Shown: positions 1-8,864 of the stretch, piece by piece
Numbering within the stretch: position 1 is the stretch's first letter
Layout: the number at the start of each line of letters is the position of its first letter
Source: an uncultured Lachnospiraceae bacterium
GTDB lineage: Bacteria > Bacillota > Clostridia > Lachnospirales > Lachnospiraceae
Assembly: GCA_900548905.1 (NCBI GenBank)
Contig: URMK01000034.1
Coordinates: 6,114 to 70,113 of the forward strand
Direction of reading: 5' to 3'
DNA: 64,000 nt
The notes under the pieces: generated by a model
Databases searched by the model: none
The model's input: the letters and a program-made list of their open reading frames with translations, nothing else
Told to the model about the DNA's origin: nothing
Made by a program: the position numbers and the translations under genes

Positions 1-659
1 TTCCCTACAGCTTTTTCGGACATCAGGTGTGGATAACGACCACCCATGTATGCTTGCTGATTATCATGCTTGTGCTTATCGGGTTTGCCATTGCTGCAAA
101 CCGGGCGATGAAGCATGCTTCAGAGGTGCCCGGTGCCTTTCAGAATATAGTGGAGATGGTGGTGGAAAAGCTGGACGGCATGATTCATAACGTAATGGGC
201 AAGAATGCGGTGAAATTTGCCAACTATATCGGCACTATTTTTATTTTTATTCTGATAAGCAATATCTCGGGACTGTTCGGCCTGCGCCCGCCCACGGCGG
301 ACTATGGAGTAACGCTTCCCCTGGGGCTTCTGACATTTACGCTTATCCACTTTAATAAGCTGAAACACCAGAAGCTGTCAGGTGTCCTGAAGGGCTTGTG
401 CGAGCCCTGGCCTATCTGGGCGCCCATCAATATAATCGGTGATGTGGCTGTTCCCATATCCCTGTCCCTGCGTCTGTTTGCCAATGTGCTTTCCGGTACC
501 GTCATGATGGCACTGGTATACGGACTGCTGAAATGGTTTGCGGTAATATGGCCGGCGGCCCTGCACGTATATTTTGACCTGTTCTCCGGTGCGATCCAGA
601 CGTACGTATTCTGTATGCTGACCATGACTTATATTTCAGATGCAATCGGGGATAAATAA
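1..659 (+). CDS. atpB: F1Fo ATP synthase subunit a (5' partial)
   Basis: Membrane subunit a forms the ion half-channels facing the c-ring. The frame is open to the left edge (first full codon at base 3), so the start lies outside the window. A GTG at 27 is internal: the codons before it (FFGHQVWITTTH) are the usual conserved N-terminal segment. Visible are several hydrophobic helices and the conserved Arg in SLSLRLFANVLSG, which faces the c-subunit carboxylate in this family. It heads the visible part of an operon in the order a-c-b-delta-alpha-gamma-beta-epsilon. Only a few N-terminal residues seem to be missing. Confidence 0.95.
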   Translation, partial: PYSFFGHQVWITTTHVCLLIIMLVLIGFAIAANRAMKHASEVPGAFQNIVEMVVEKLDGMIHNVMGKNAVKFANYIGTIFIFILISNISGLFGLRPPTADYGVTLPLGLLTFTLIHFNKLKHQKLSGVLKGLCEPWPIWAPINIIGDVAVPISLSLRLFANVLSGTVMMALVYGLLKWFAVIWPAALHVYFDLFSGAIQTYVFCMLTMTYISDAIGDK

Positions 660-752
660 GCGGAAACAACAGCGCGGATGGAACCAGCGCAATTGTTCAT
701 AAATAAGAAAATAATTTTTAAACCGCTTTTAGGCGGAAGAATGGAGGAAATT

Positions 753-1004
753 ATGGAGTTCAATGAAAGCTTTATTCTGGGATGTTCAGCAATCGGTGCA
801 GGTCTTGCGGTTATCGCAGGTATCGGACCTGGTGTAGGACAGGGTATTGCAGCAGGACATGCTGCCGCAGCCGTAGGACGTAACCCCGGCGCAAAATCCG
901 ATATTACATCCACAATGCTTCTTGGACAGGCAGTTGCCGAAACAACAGGTCTTTACGGACTTCTTGTTGCCATGCTGCTCATGTTCGTTAAACCGCTGAT
1001 TTAA
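753..1004 (+). CDS. atpE: F1Fo ATP synthase subunit c (Na+-type binding pattern)
   Basis: The c-ring proteolipid, 83 aa, is two hydrophobic helices joined by a polar loop (RNPGAKSD). I chose ATG 753 because GGAGG (743-747) lies five bases upstream; an in-frame ATG at 741 overlaps that site and the frame is open back to 678. The ion-binding carboxylate is E63 in QAVAETTGLYG. Q30 in GPGVGQG with E63, T64, T65 and Y68 matches the set known from Na+-translocating c subunits (Ilyobacter Q32/E65/S66/T67/Y70; Acetobacterium also has AETTG). From this I infer Na+ rather than H+ coupling. Confidence 0.95.
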   Translation: MEFNESFILGCSAIGAGLAVIAGIGPGVGQGIAAGHAAAAVGRNPGAKSDITSTMLLGQAVAETTGLYGLLVAMLLMFVKPLI

Positions 1005-1048
1005 GGTGCGGCCTCAATCCAAAAAATGAATGAAAGGAGGCTTGCATC

Positions 1049-1612
1049 TTGACGACAAAATTAGCGATGGCAGTCCTGATGACTGCTGACGAAATGACGC
1101 CCCGTCTTTTTGATCTGGATTTTCAGCTGCTGGCGGATGCCGTACTGTCTGTAATAGCCGTATTTGTGCTGTTCCTGGCAATGTCCTATTTCCTTTTTAA
1201 CCCGGCGAGGGAATTCCTGAAAAAGAGACAGGACAAAATCCGGAATGAACTGGAAGAGGCGAGAGTCAGCCAGGAAGAAGCTGCCGCTCTGAAGAAGAAT
1301 TATGAGGACAAGCTGGCAAACATTAATAAAGAAGCTGATGAGATCCTCAGCGCTACCAGAAAGAAAGCCATGGCCAATGAAACCCGTATTGTCGGGGAGG
1401 CCAGGGACGAAGCCGCAAGAATCGTGGCCAGAGCCAAAATCGAAGCGGAGCTGGAGAAGAAGAAGGTGGCCGATGAGGTGAAGAAGGAAATGGTTTCCCT
1501 GGCAGGCGTGCTGGCAGGCAAGGTTATTGGAAGCACCATTGACGCTGCGTCTCAGGACAGCCTGATTGATGAGACTCTTAAGGAAATAGGTGATAGCACA
1601 TGGCTAAGCTAG
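1049..1612 (+). CDS. atpF: F1Fo ATP synthase subunit b
   Basis: Peripheral stalk subunit b, 187 aa. The start is TTG 1049, supported by AAAGGAGG (1033-1040) eight bases upstream. After a polar N-terminus, one membrane helix (about residues 30-52, ending YFLFNP) is followed by a long charged coiled coil rich in Glu, Lys and Ala, typical of the b dimer that binds delta on top of F1. The 3' end overlaps atpH by 13 bases, which suggests translational coupling. The N-terminal extension before the helix (about 28 residues) is longer than in many homologues, but the ribosome binding site favours this start. Confidence 0.93.
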   Translation: MTTKLAMAVLMTADEMTPRLFDLDFQLLADAVLSVIAVFVLFLAMSYFLFNPAREFLKKRQDKIRNELEEARVSQEEAAALKKNYEDKLANINKEADEILSATRKKAMANETRIVGEARDEAARIVARAKIEAELEKKKVADEVKKEMVSLAGVLAGKVIGSTIDAASQDSLIDETLKEIGDSTWLS

Positions 1613-2148
1613 TTTCGGAAACTTACGGAGAAGCGCTGTTTAGCCTGGGAATGGAAAAGGAAGCTGTGGACAGCCTCATGGAGGAAATTATTTCTCTTGA
1701 TAAGATATTGGAAGGCAATCCCGGTTTTTCCAGACTGATGAATCATCCGGATATCGGAAGGGATGAAAAGCTTGCGATCCTTCAGACCGTTTTTGAAGGA
1801 AAGCTTTCCGATACCATGTACGGTTTTCTGGAGGTGCTGATTCACAAGGGCCGTTATGGCGCTATTGATGATATTTTTACTTACTATACGGACAGATATA
1901 AGGCTTTCCACAAGATCGGGGTGGCATATATTACCAGCGCTGTGGCGCTGACCGACGGACAGAAGGCCAGAATAGAAAAACGTCTGATAGAAACCACACA
2001 GTACAGCAAAATGGAGCTGCATTTCCGTCTGGATAAGGATCTGATTGGAGGTCTGGTGATCCGGATTGGCGACAGGGTGGTTGATTCTAGTATCCGTACA
2101 AAGCTGGAAGGGCTGCAGAGGCAGCTGATGAAAGTACAGCTTTCATAA
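1600..2148 (+). CDS. atpH: F1Fo ATP synthase subunit delta
   Basis: Delta subunit (OSCP family), 182 aa, which links the b stalk to the alpha subunits at the top of F1. It starts MAKLVSETYGEALF, the usual helical N-terminal domain, and ends with the conserved segment DLIGGLVIRIGDRVVDSSIRTKL, where the family signature GG-x-x-x-x-x-G-D is visible. The start overlaps atpF by 13 bases. Its stop codon TAA (2146-2148) is the first three bases of an inverted repeat of the dispersed family described separately. Confidence 0.94.
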   Translation: MAKLVSETYGEALFSLGMEKEAVDSLMEEIISLDKILEGNPGFSRLMNHPDIGRDEKLAILQTVFEGKLSDTMYGFLEVLIHKGRYGAIDDIFTYYTDRYKAFHKIGVAYITSAVALTDGQKARIEKRLIETTQYSKMELHFRLDKDLIGGLVIRIGDRVVDSSIRTKLEGLQRQLMKVQLS

Positions 2149-2173
2149 CCGTTCGGCAGGTTTTGAACAGTTA
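2146..2173. repeat. dispersed palindrome copy a (atpH-atpA gap)
   Basis: Inverted repeat TAACCGTTC (2146-2154) against GAACAGTTA (2165-2173), one mismatch, 10-base loop. The core resembles the GTAAC-N-GTTCAGA family found at six or more other intergenic sites in this window. It starts on the atpH stop codon. No T-run follows, so a role in mRNA processing or stability is as likely as termination. Confidence 0.5.
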
Positions 2174-2256
2174 CCAGCTTTCATAAAACAACCTGTGTAA
2201 ACGGGAAAAATGGAAAACCGCCCCCGGTGGCGGAAGTAGAGGAAGGTTAAAAGTCC

Positions 2257-3762
2257 ATGAATTTAAGACCAGAAGAGATAAGCTCGGTTATAAAAGAACA
2301 GATTGAGCGATACTCCTCCAAGCTGGAAGTGGCAGAGGTTGGTACGGTCATCCAGGTTGCGGACGGTATCGCACGTATCCACGGACTTGAAAACGCAATG
2401 CAGGGTGAGCTTTTGGAATTTCCCGGCGAAGTATACGGAATGGTACTGAACCTGGAAGAGGATAACGTGGGTGCCGTACTCCTTGGCAGCCAGAGGAATA
2501 TCCGGGAAGGCGATATGGTAAAAACCACCGGCAGGGTGGTTGAGGTTCCCGTAGGCGATGCGATGACAGGCCGTGTAGTCAATGCCCTTGGACAGCCGAT
2601 TGACGGCAAAGGGCCTATACAGACGGACAAATTCCGTAAAATTGAAAGGGTTGCGTCCGGCGTTATTACCAGAAAATCAGTAGACACACCGCTGCAGACA
2701 GGTATCAAGGCTATCGATTCCATGGTTCCTATCGGAAGAGGGCAGCGTGAGCTGATTATCGGCGACAGGCAGACAGGAAAGACTGCTATTGCCATTGATA
2801 CCATTATTAATCAGAAGGGGCAGAACGTTAAGTGTATTTATGTGGCAATCGGTCAGAAGGCTTCAACGGTTGCATCTATTGTTAAGACCCTGGAAGAATT
2901 CGGCGCCATGTCGTATACGACGGTGGTGGCATCCACTGCCAGTGAATTGGCACCGTTACAGTATATAGCACCTTATTCCGGCTGTGCGATCGGTGAGGAG
3001 TGGATGGAAAACGGCGGCGATGTGCTTGTGGTTTATGATGATCTCACCAAGCATGCGGCGGCTTACCGTACCCTGTCCCTTCTGCTGAAGAGACCGCCGG
3101 GACGTGAGGCATATCCCGGAGATGTGTTCTATCTGCATTCCAGGCTTCTGGAACGTGCGGCAAGAATGAATGAGGAATACGGCGGAGGTTCCCTCACAGC
3201 CCTTCCTATTATTGAAACCCAGGCGGGTGATGTTTCCGCCTATATTCCCACCAACGTGATTTCCATTACCGACGGCCAGATCTATCTGGAAACGGAAATG
3301 TTCAATGCAGGCTTCCGGCCCGCAGTTAACGCGGGCTTAAGTGTATCCCGTGTAGGCGGGGCCGCGCAGATTAAGGCAATGAAGAAAATCGCCGCCCCTA
3401 TCCGTGTGGAACTGGCGCAGTACAGAGAGCTTGCCGCTTTCTCCCAGTTTGGATCCGAACTGGATGCAGACACTAAGGAAAAGCTGGCACAGGGCGAGAG
3501 AATCAAGGAAGTCCTGAAGCAGCCTCAGTACAAGCCTATGGCTGTTGAGTATCAGGTTATTATTATCTTTGCGGCTACCAACAAGTACCTGCTGGATATT
3601 CCTGTGACGGAGGTCACACGGTTTGAGAGTGAATTGTTTGAATTCCTGAATGTGAAGTATCCCGAAGTACCTGCCGCGATCCGAACGGAAAAGGTAATCT
3701 CCGGGGAAACGGAAAAGACACTTATCAAGGCCATCGAGGAGTGCAAGGCACAATTCAGGTAG
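2257..3762 (+). CDS. atpA: F1Fo ATP synthase subunit alpha
   Basis: Non-catalytic nucleotide-binding subunit of F1, 501 aa, normal length. The N-terminal beta-barrel is followed by the P-loop GDRQTGKT (residues 169-176) with the Gln typical of alpha subunits, and the alpha signature around PAVNAGLSVSRVGGAAQ. The C-terminal helical domain is complete. It lies 108 bases after atpH and 19 bases before atpG. AGAGGAAGG about 10 bases upstream serves as ribosome binding site. Nothing looks damaged. Confidence 0.97.
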   Translation: MNLRPEEISSVIKEQIERYSSKLEVAEVGTVIQVADGIARIHGLENAMQGELLEFPGEVYGMVLNLEEDNVGAVLLGSQRNIREGDMVKTTGRVVEVPVGDAMTGRVVNALGQPIDGKGPIQTDKFRKIERVASGVITRKSVDTPLQTGIKAIDSMVPIGRGQRELIIGDRQTGKTAIAIDTIINQKGQNVKCIYVAIGQKASTVASIVKTLEEFGAMSYTTVVASTASELAPLQYIAPYSGCAIGEEWMENGGDVLVVYDDLTKHAAAYRTLSLLLKRPPGREAYPGDVFYLHSRLLERAARMNEEYGGGSLTALPIIETQAGDVSAYIPTNVISITDGQIYLETEMFNAGFRPAVNAGLSVSRVGGAAQIKAMKKIAAPIRVELAQYRELAAFSQFGSELDADTKEKLAQGERIKEVLKQPQYKPMAVEYQVIIIFAATNKYLLDIPVTEVTRFESELFEFLNVKYPEVPAAIRTEKVISGETEKTLIKAIEECKAQFR

Positions 3763-3781
3763 AAAGAACAGGTGAATTTGT

Positions 3782-4711
3782 ATGGCTTCCATGAGAGATA
3801 TTAAAAGGCGGAAGAGTACTATCCAGAGCACCCAGCAGATAACGAAAGCCATGAAGCTGGTCTCTACCGTCAAGCTGCAGAAGGCCAAAACAAAAGCCGA
3901 GGAATCCAAACCCTATTTCGATACCATGTATCAGACGGTGAAGTCTATTCTGGGAATGTCCGATAACATCAGCCATCCCTACCTGGACGGCGGCCCCGGC
4001 AGCAAAAAGGGAGTGATTGTTATCACTTCCAACAGAGGACTGGCCGGCGGATACAATTCCAATATCACCAAGCTGCTCACCAGAGGCGAACTGACCAAAG
4101 AGGATGTGGTGGTTTACGCGGTGGGGAAAAAGGGAAAGGATACGCTGGAACGAAACGGCTACCATATTGCCGCTGATTATTCGGAGGTTATGGATGAACC
4201 TTCCTACCACGATGCCATGCACATAGGAAGGCGGGTACTCGAGGCTTTTGAAAATGGGGAGATCGGTGAAATCTACCTGGCTTACACAGTGTTCAAGAAT
4301 ACGGTGGTACACATTCCCGTTTTGACCAAACTGCTGCCTGTAAGCACGGATCCCTCTTCCCTGGGAACGGATTCTGCGGCCGGCGATTCTGGTCCGGCAA
4401 TGGATCCCGCAGAAAAAGCAGCCGGACAGACCGAAGAGTATACAGGGCCTGAAGCGCCCATGAATTTTGAAATGGAAGAAGTGGACGCATTGGAGCTGCT
4501 GATTCCCAAATATATTACCAGTATGATCTACGGAGGCCTTCTGGAAGCTTCTGCCAGTGAAAATGGTGCCAGGATGCAGGCAATGGATGCTGCCACAAGC
4601 AATGCGGAAGATATGATAGATGATCTGACGCTCGCTTTCAACAGAGCCCGCCAGAGCTCCATCACCCAGGAACTGACGGAAATCATTGCAGGCGCCCAGG
4701 CGATCAGTTAA
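3782..4711 (+). CDS. atpG: F1Fo ATP synthase subunit gamma
   Basis: Central rotor shaft of F1, 309 aa. The N-terminal helix (MASMRDIKRRKSTIQSTQQI) and C-terminal helix (NAEDMIDDLTLAFNRARQ) form the antiparallel coiled coil; between them is the Rossmann-like domain with TSNRGLAGGYN. Around residues 187-230 lies an acidic, Gly/Ser/Pro-rich stretch that is longer than in typical gamma subunits of about 285 aa. It sits in the peripheral domain, so assembly should be unaffected. The stop codon is inside a perfect 9-bp hairpin (4698-4720). Confidence 0.96.
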   Translation: MASMRDIKRRKSTIQSTQQITKAMKLVSTVKLQKAKTKAEESKPYFDTMYQTVKSILGMSDNISHPYLDGGPGSKKGVIVITSNRGLAGGYNSNITKLLTRGELTKEDVVVYAVGKKGKDTLERNGYHIAADYSEVMDEPSYHDAMHIGRRVLEAFENGEIGEIYLAYTVFKNTVVHIPVLTKLLPVSTDPSSLGTDSAAGDSGPAMDPAEKAAGQTEEYTGPEAPMNFEMEEVDALELLIPKYITSMIYGGLLEASASENGARMQAMDAATSNAEDMIDDLTLAFNRARQSSITQELTEIIAGAQAIS

Positions 4712-4770
4712 TGATCGCCTGCGATCAGCTAATGATTGCAAGTCATTGGCTGGCCAATCGCTTGCCATTA
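4698..4770. repeat. palindrome cluster in atpG-atpD gap
   Basis: A perfect hairpin, AGGCGATCA (4698-4706) / TGATCGCCT (4712-4720) with loop GTTAA, spans the atpG stop codon. It is followed at once by a near-copy (4721-4739, one G-T mismatch, loop GCTAA) and by a third small palindrome, ATTGG-CTGG-CCAAT, near 4745-4758. The first two look like a local duplication. No T-run follows; such structures between F1 genes may tune relative expression or mRNA stability. Confidence 0.6.
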
Positions 4771-4814
4771 GTTAGCGGCACTGGTAAAAATTAAGGAAAG
4801 GAAAATTAACTGTA

Positions 4815-6221
4815 ATGGCAGAGAATAAAAACGGAAAAATCACGCAGGTAATCGGTGCGGTTCTGGACGTGAAATTTGAACAGAACTGCCTGCCGGATAT
4901 CAACGAAGCGCTGAAAATTCCTACCAGAAGCGGCGGCACGCTCGTAGTGGAGGTCGCCCAGCATCTGGGTGACGATATTGTACGATGTGTTGCCATGGGT
5001 TCTACGGACGGACTGGTGAGGGGGATGGATGTTATTGCAACAGGCGCCCCAATCTGCGTACCGGTGGGAGAAAAGACACTGGGACGAATGTTCAATGTTT
5101 TGGGAGAACCGATAGATAACCTGCCGTCTCCTTCCGGCGTGAGTTACGAGCCTATCCACAGGCCTGCTCCGGAATTTGAAGAGCAGTCTACGGAAACGGA
5201 GCTGCTGGAGACAGGTATTAAGGTAGTGGATTTGCTTTGCCCTTATCAGAAGGGCGGTAAGATCGGCCTTTTCGGAGGAGCCGGGGTTGGCAAAACAGTC
5301 CTGATCCAGGAATTAATCCGTAACATCGCCACAGAGCACGGCGGATACTCCGTATTCACCGGTGTTGGGGAGCGTACCAGGGAAGGAAACGATCTCTATT
5401 ATGAAATGAAGGAATCCGGAGTTATTGATAAAACCACCATGGTATTCGGGCAGATGAATGAGCCACCCGGAGCCAGAATGAGAGTGGGACTTTCCGGACT
5501 GACAATGGCGGAATATTTCCGTGATAAAGGCGGTAAAGACGTACTTTTATTCATTGATAATATTTTCCGGTTCACCCAGGCGGGTTCCGAGGTGTCCGCA
5601 CTTTTAGGGCGTATGCCCTCAGCGGTGGGATACCAGCCTACCCTGCAGACAGAAATGGGCGCTTTGCAGGAACGTATTACTTCCACAAAGAACGGTTCCA
5701 TCACATCCGTACAGGCTGTGTATGTCCCTGCGGATGACCTTACGGATCCGGCGCCGGCGACAACGTTCGCCCATTTGGATGCCACAACCGTACTTTCCCG
5801 TTCCATCGTGGAGCTGGGTATTTACCCTGCGGTGGATCCCCTGGAATCCACATCCAGGATTCTGGATCCCAGAATTGTGGGCGAGGAGCATTACCGGGTA
5901 GCCAGAGGGGTGCAGGAGCTGCTCCAGCGTTATAACGAGCTGCAGGATATCATTGCCATTCTGGGTATGGACGAGCTTTCCGAGGAGGATAAGCTGGTGG
6001 TTTCCCGTGCGAGAAAGGTACAGAGATTCCTTTCCCAGCCGTTCTTCGTGGCAGGGCAGTTTACCGGCATGGAAGGAAAGTATGTTCCTATTTCCGAAAC
6101 CATCCGCAGCTTCCGCGAAATTCTGGACGGAGAGCACGACGATATCCCGGAAAGCTATTTCCTCAATGCAGGAAGTATTGATGATGTGCGGGAGCGTGCT
6201 GGCACACTCGTACATTCGTAA
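4815..6221 (+). CDS. atpD: F1Fo ATP synthase subunit beta
   Basis: Catalytic subunit of F1, 468 aa, full length. The P-loop GGAGVGKT is at residues 154-161, followed by GERTREGNDL and the Walker B strand DVLLFIDNIFRFTQAGSEVSALLGRMPSAVGYQP (quoted in part: LLFIDNIFRF). The catalytic Glu lies in VGERTREG and the DELSEED-type loop reads DELSEEDK. GGAAAGG lies upstream of ATG 4815. It is separated from atpC by 14 bases. Confidence 0.97.
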   Translation: MAENKNGKITQVIGAVLDVKFEQNCLPDINEALKIPTRSGGTLVVEVAQHLGDDIVRCVAMGSTDGLVRGMDVIATGAPICVPVGEKTLGRMFNVLGEPIDNLPSPSGVSYEPIHRPAPEFEEQSTETELLETGIKVVDLLCPYQKGGKIGLFGGAGVGKTVLIQELIRNIATEHGGYSVFTGVGERTREGNDLYYEMKESGVIDKTTMVFGQMNEPPGARMRVGLSGLTMAEYFRDKGGKDVLLFIDNIFRFTQAGSEVSALLGRMPSAVGYQPTLQTEMGALQERITSTKNGSITSVQAVYVPADDLTDPAPATTFAHLDATTVLSRSIVELGIYPAVDPLESTSRILDPRIVGEEHYRVARGVQELLQRYNELQDIIAILGMDELSEEDKLVVSRARKVQRFLSQPFFVAGQFTGMEGKYVPISETIRSFREILDGEHDDIPESYFLNAGSIDDVRERAGTLVHS

Positions 6222-6235
6222 ACAGAGGTGCATTT

Positions 6236-6640
6236 ATGGCAGAAGACAGGAACTTTACATTGAAAATCATCACGCCGGAACGGGTTTTTTATGACGGCCC
6301 GGTAAGTATGGTGGAGTTCAATACCACGGAAGGGGCAATTGGTATCTATAAGGGCCATATCCCCATGACCGTTATGATCAAGCCGGGTATTCTTACGATC
6401 ACGACCGATGAAGGCAGGCGGGAGGCCGCTTTGCACGCCGGTTTCGTGGAAATTCTGCAGGAAAAGGTGACCGTACTTGCGGAAGTAGTGGAATGGCCTG
6501 AAGAAATTGATGAAAACCGTGCCAAAGCAGCGTTGGAAAGAGCTGAAGAACGTATCAGGCGTCATGAGCCGAATACGGATCTGGCAAGGGCTGAGACTGC
6601 TTTGGACAGAGCAATAGCACGTATCAATGTTTTAAAATAG
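6236..6640 (+). CDS. atpC: F1Fo ATP synthase subunit epsilon
   Basis: Epsilon subunit, 134 aa, which couples gamma to the c-ring and can inhibit hydrolysis. The N-terminal beta sandwich (FTLKIITPERVFYDGPVSMV, then GAIGIYKGHIPM) and the two C-terminal helices (ENRAKAALERAEERI...) are both present. The start follows the atpD stop by 14 bases, with AGAGGTG as ribosome binding site. It is the last gene of the operon: a strong hairpin with T-run follows at 6646-6707. Confidence 0.95.
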   Translation: MAEDRNFTLKIITPERVFYDGPVSMVEFNTTEGAIGIYKGHIPMTVMIKPGILTITTDEGRREAALHAGFVEILQEKVTVLAEVVEWPEEIDENRAKAALERAEERIRRHEPNTDLARAETALDRAIARINVLK

Positions 6641-6645
6641 GCGGG

Positions 6646-6707
6646 GAGAAAGCAGGTGTAGTCAGACGGGGCAGGGAGTCCCGTATGGAGTATACCTGCT
6701 TTTTCTC
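6646..6707 (+). terminator. atp operon terminator
   Basis: GAGAAAGCAGGT (6646-6657) pairs with ACCTGCTTTTTCTC (6694-6707); an inner stem ACGGG/CCCGT (6666-6670/6680-6684) extends the structure, and the T-rich run lies in the distal arm. It begins six bases after the atpC stop, as expected of an intrinsic terminator. Confidence 0.8.
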
Positions 6708-6768
6708 TAAGAAAGCCCCGGAGGAAGGCAGACATTGTTTCCAAAAGGTTTGCATGGGAGGATGGCAT

Positions 6769-7710
6769 ATGCGTGAGGATGTAAGTAAGATTCTTGAAAA
6801 TGTGGGGAAGGTAATAATCGGAAAAGAGGAGGTGCTGGAAAAGCTTCTGGCGGGACTTCTGGCCGGCGGCCATGTGCTTTTGGAGGATGTGCCGGGAACG
6901 GGGAAGACGAAAATGGCAAAAGCGCTTTCCGCTTCTCTCGGAGTGGAGTTTGGGAGAATCCAGTTTACACCGGATATGCTTCCTGCGGATATAACGGGAA
7001 TGCATATATACAGCAGGGAAACGGAACGTTTTGAATGGAAGGAGGGCCCTGTATTTACCAACGTCCTGCTGGCGGATGAAATCAACCGGGCTACGCCCAG
7101 AACCCAGGCAGGTCTGCTGGAATGCATGGAGGAACGGCAAGTGACGGTTGACGGGGAAACGAGGAAAATGGCAGAACCGTTTTTTGTAATCGCCACCCAG
7201 AATCCGGTAGAAACGGCGGGGACTTTCCCGCTGCCGGAGGCGCAGACCGACCGGTTCATTATGAAGCTGTCCATGGGGCTTCCCGACCGGGAAGAAGAAA
7301 TCCGGATTCTGGAGACTTACAAGGACAGGGATCCCCTGCCCCAGCTTCGTCCGGTTATGTCCCGGGAAGAACTGCTCTCCATTAAAGACGCGGCGGAAAA
7401 AATATATGTACATCCCCTAATAAACGGTTATCTGGCAGATATTGCCCTTGCGACACGCAAGCAGGAGAAGGTGGTTATGGGGGTGAGCCCCAGAGGGACG
7501 CTGGCGCTTATGCGCTGCGCCAAAGCCCGGGCCTGTATGGAAGGCAGGAGCTATGTCATCCCGGATGATGTAAAAAAGCTGGCGTCCGCGGTACTTGCCC
7601 ACAGGCTGATCTTTTCTTTTGGAAGAAGCAGACAGGAGGAAGCCGTGAAGCTTTTGGAGGATATTCTCACAGGTGTTCCCGTGCCCGTGGAAGATTTTAG
7701 CAAAAAATAA
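6769..7710 (+). CDS. MoxR-family AAA+ ATPase
   Basis: MoxR-type AAA+ ATPase, 313 aa, a chaperone-like ATPase usually working with DUF58 and membrane partners encoded next to it. ATG 6769 is chosen because GGGAGGA (6756-6762) precedes it; an upstream in-frame start at 6685 would lie in the atp terminator. Walker A is GTGKT (residues 43-47), the Walker B strand reads NVLLADEINRATPRTQ, and sensor 1 is FFVIATQNPVE. A lid domain follows. DUF58 begins 17 bases later, so this is the first gene of a three-gene unit. Confidence 0.9.
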   Translation: MREDVSKILENVGKVIIGKEEVLEKLLAGLLAGGHVLLEDVPGTGKTKMAKALSASLGVEFGRIQFTPDMLPADITGMHIYSRETERFEWKEGPVFTNVLLADEINRATPRTQAGLLECMEERQVTVDGETRKMAEPFFVIATQNPVETAGTFPLPEAQTDRFIMKLSMGLPDREEEIRILETYKDRDPLPQLRPVMSREELLSIKDAAEKIYVHPLINGYLADIALATRKQEKVVMGVSPRGTLALMRCAKARACMEGRSYVIPDDVKKLASAVLAHRLIFSFGRSRQEEAVKLLEDILTGVPVPVEDFSKK

Positions 7711-7727
7711 GCTGTGGGGGGAACGCT

Positions 7728-8864
7728 ATGCTGATAATCTGGATTGTGTTCGGCGCCGTATTTCTTTTCTGTCTTCAGAAATGGATTTATGGGCGTTATT
7801 GGGAAAAGGATCTGTCTGTGGAACTGGCCTTTTCCAAAGAAAGTGCGGTAGCGGGTGAAGTATGCCAGCTGTCAGAGCGGGTGGAAAACAGAAAGCTGCT
7901 CCCGCTTCCTATGCTAAAGGTGAAATTTCAGGTTTCCAGGAAGCTCAGGTTCCCGGATGAAGGGGATGGGGCTGTAACCGATAAATATTACCGGAATGAT
8001 ATCCTGTCCCTGGGCCCCAGGCAGCGGGTGATACGTTTAATCCCCTTTACCTGCGGGGCCAGAGGCTATTACCGGCTCAGGGGGCTGGATCTGGTGGCGG
8101 CGGATTTATTTCTCACAAGAGAAATGATAGCGGAAGCCGAAGCGGACAGCACACTGTATGTGTATCCGGCCCCGGCGGAAGGTGTGGAGCTGGAAAGCGC
8201 CCTGCAGAAGCTGAACGGAGAGATACTGGCAAAAAGACATATGCTGGAGGATCCTTTTGAATACCGGGGTATCCGGGAATATGCCCCCTGTGATGAGATG
8301 AAAACCATCAACTGGAAAGCTACGGCGCGTATGGGCGAACTGATGGTGAATATGAAGAATTATACCTCCCTCCGGGCGGTACGTATTTTTGTAAATCTGG
8401 CGGATACCGGAATCCTCAAAAACGAAAAGCTGGTGGAGCTGTGTATTTCTATTGCTGCCAGATTTGCGGGGGAATTGCTGGGACAGGGAATCCGTGCGGC
8501 AGTTTATGCCAACGGAAAAGATGTCCTTACCGGGGATCCCATGAAAATCCAGCCAGGCGCAGGCCCCGGACATATGGAAAGCATAAACAGGGCATTTGCC
8601 AGAATCAATCTGGAGGAAGGGGTATATCCCTTCGGAAAAATTTTCAGACGGGAGCTGGAGGAAGAGGGGAAGGATACGGCTACCTTGTTCCTGTCGGCGG
8701 ACAGAAGTCCGGAATTCCAGGAGGACATACGGATATTTGCCCGGACCGGTACGGATTTTACCTGGATGTGCCCGCTTCTGCCCCGGATGGAAAGTCATGT
8801 GGAGGATGAGGAAGCGCTGCATTTTGTCAGACTGGACGCGGAGGATATGCTGAATGGAAAATAA
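7728..8864 (+). CDS. DUF58 domain protein
   Basis: 378 aa with an N-terminal membrane helix (LIIWIVFGAVFLFCLQKWIYG) and the DUF58 core near residues 180-225: FEYRGIREYAPCDEMKTINW followed by KATARMGELMV. DUF58 proteins have a von Willebrand-A-like fold and occur next to MoxR ATPases; their biochemical role is not established. The gene overlaps the next one by 11 bases, indicating co-translation. A single N-terminal helix suggests the body faces the cytoplasm or is peripheral to the membrane. Confidence 0.85.
   Translation: MLIIWIVFGAVFLFCLQKWIYGRYWEKDLSVELAFSKESAVAGEVCQLSERVENRKLLPLPMLKVKFQVSRKLRFPDEGDGAVTDKYYRNDILSLGPRQRVIRLIPFTCGARGYYRLRGLDLVAADLFLTREMIAEAEADSTLYVYPAPAEGVELESALQKLNGEILAKRHMLEDPFEYRGIREYAPCDEMKTINWKATARMGELMVNMKNYTSLRAVRIFVNLADTGILKNEKLVELCISIAARFAGELLGQGIRAAVYANGKDVLTGDPMKIQPGAGPGHMESINRAFARINLEEGVYPFGKIFRRELEEEGKDTATLFLSADRSPEFQEDIRIFARTGTDFTWMCPLLPRMESHVEDEEALHFVRLDAEDMLNGK

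Noticed and set aside
1..27. GTG at 27 as the atpB start
   Set aside because: Conserved subunit-a residues continue upstream in frame to the window edge.
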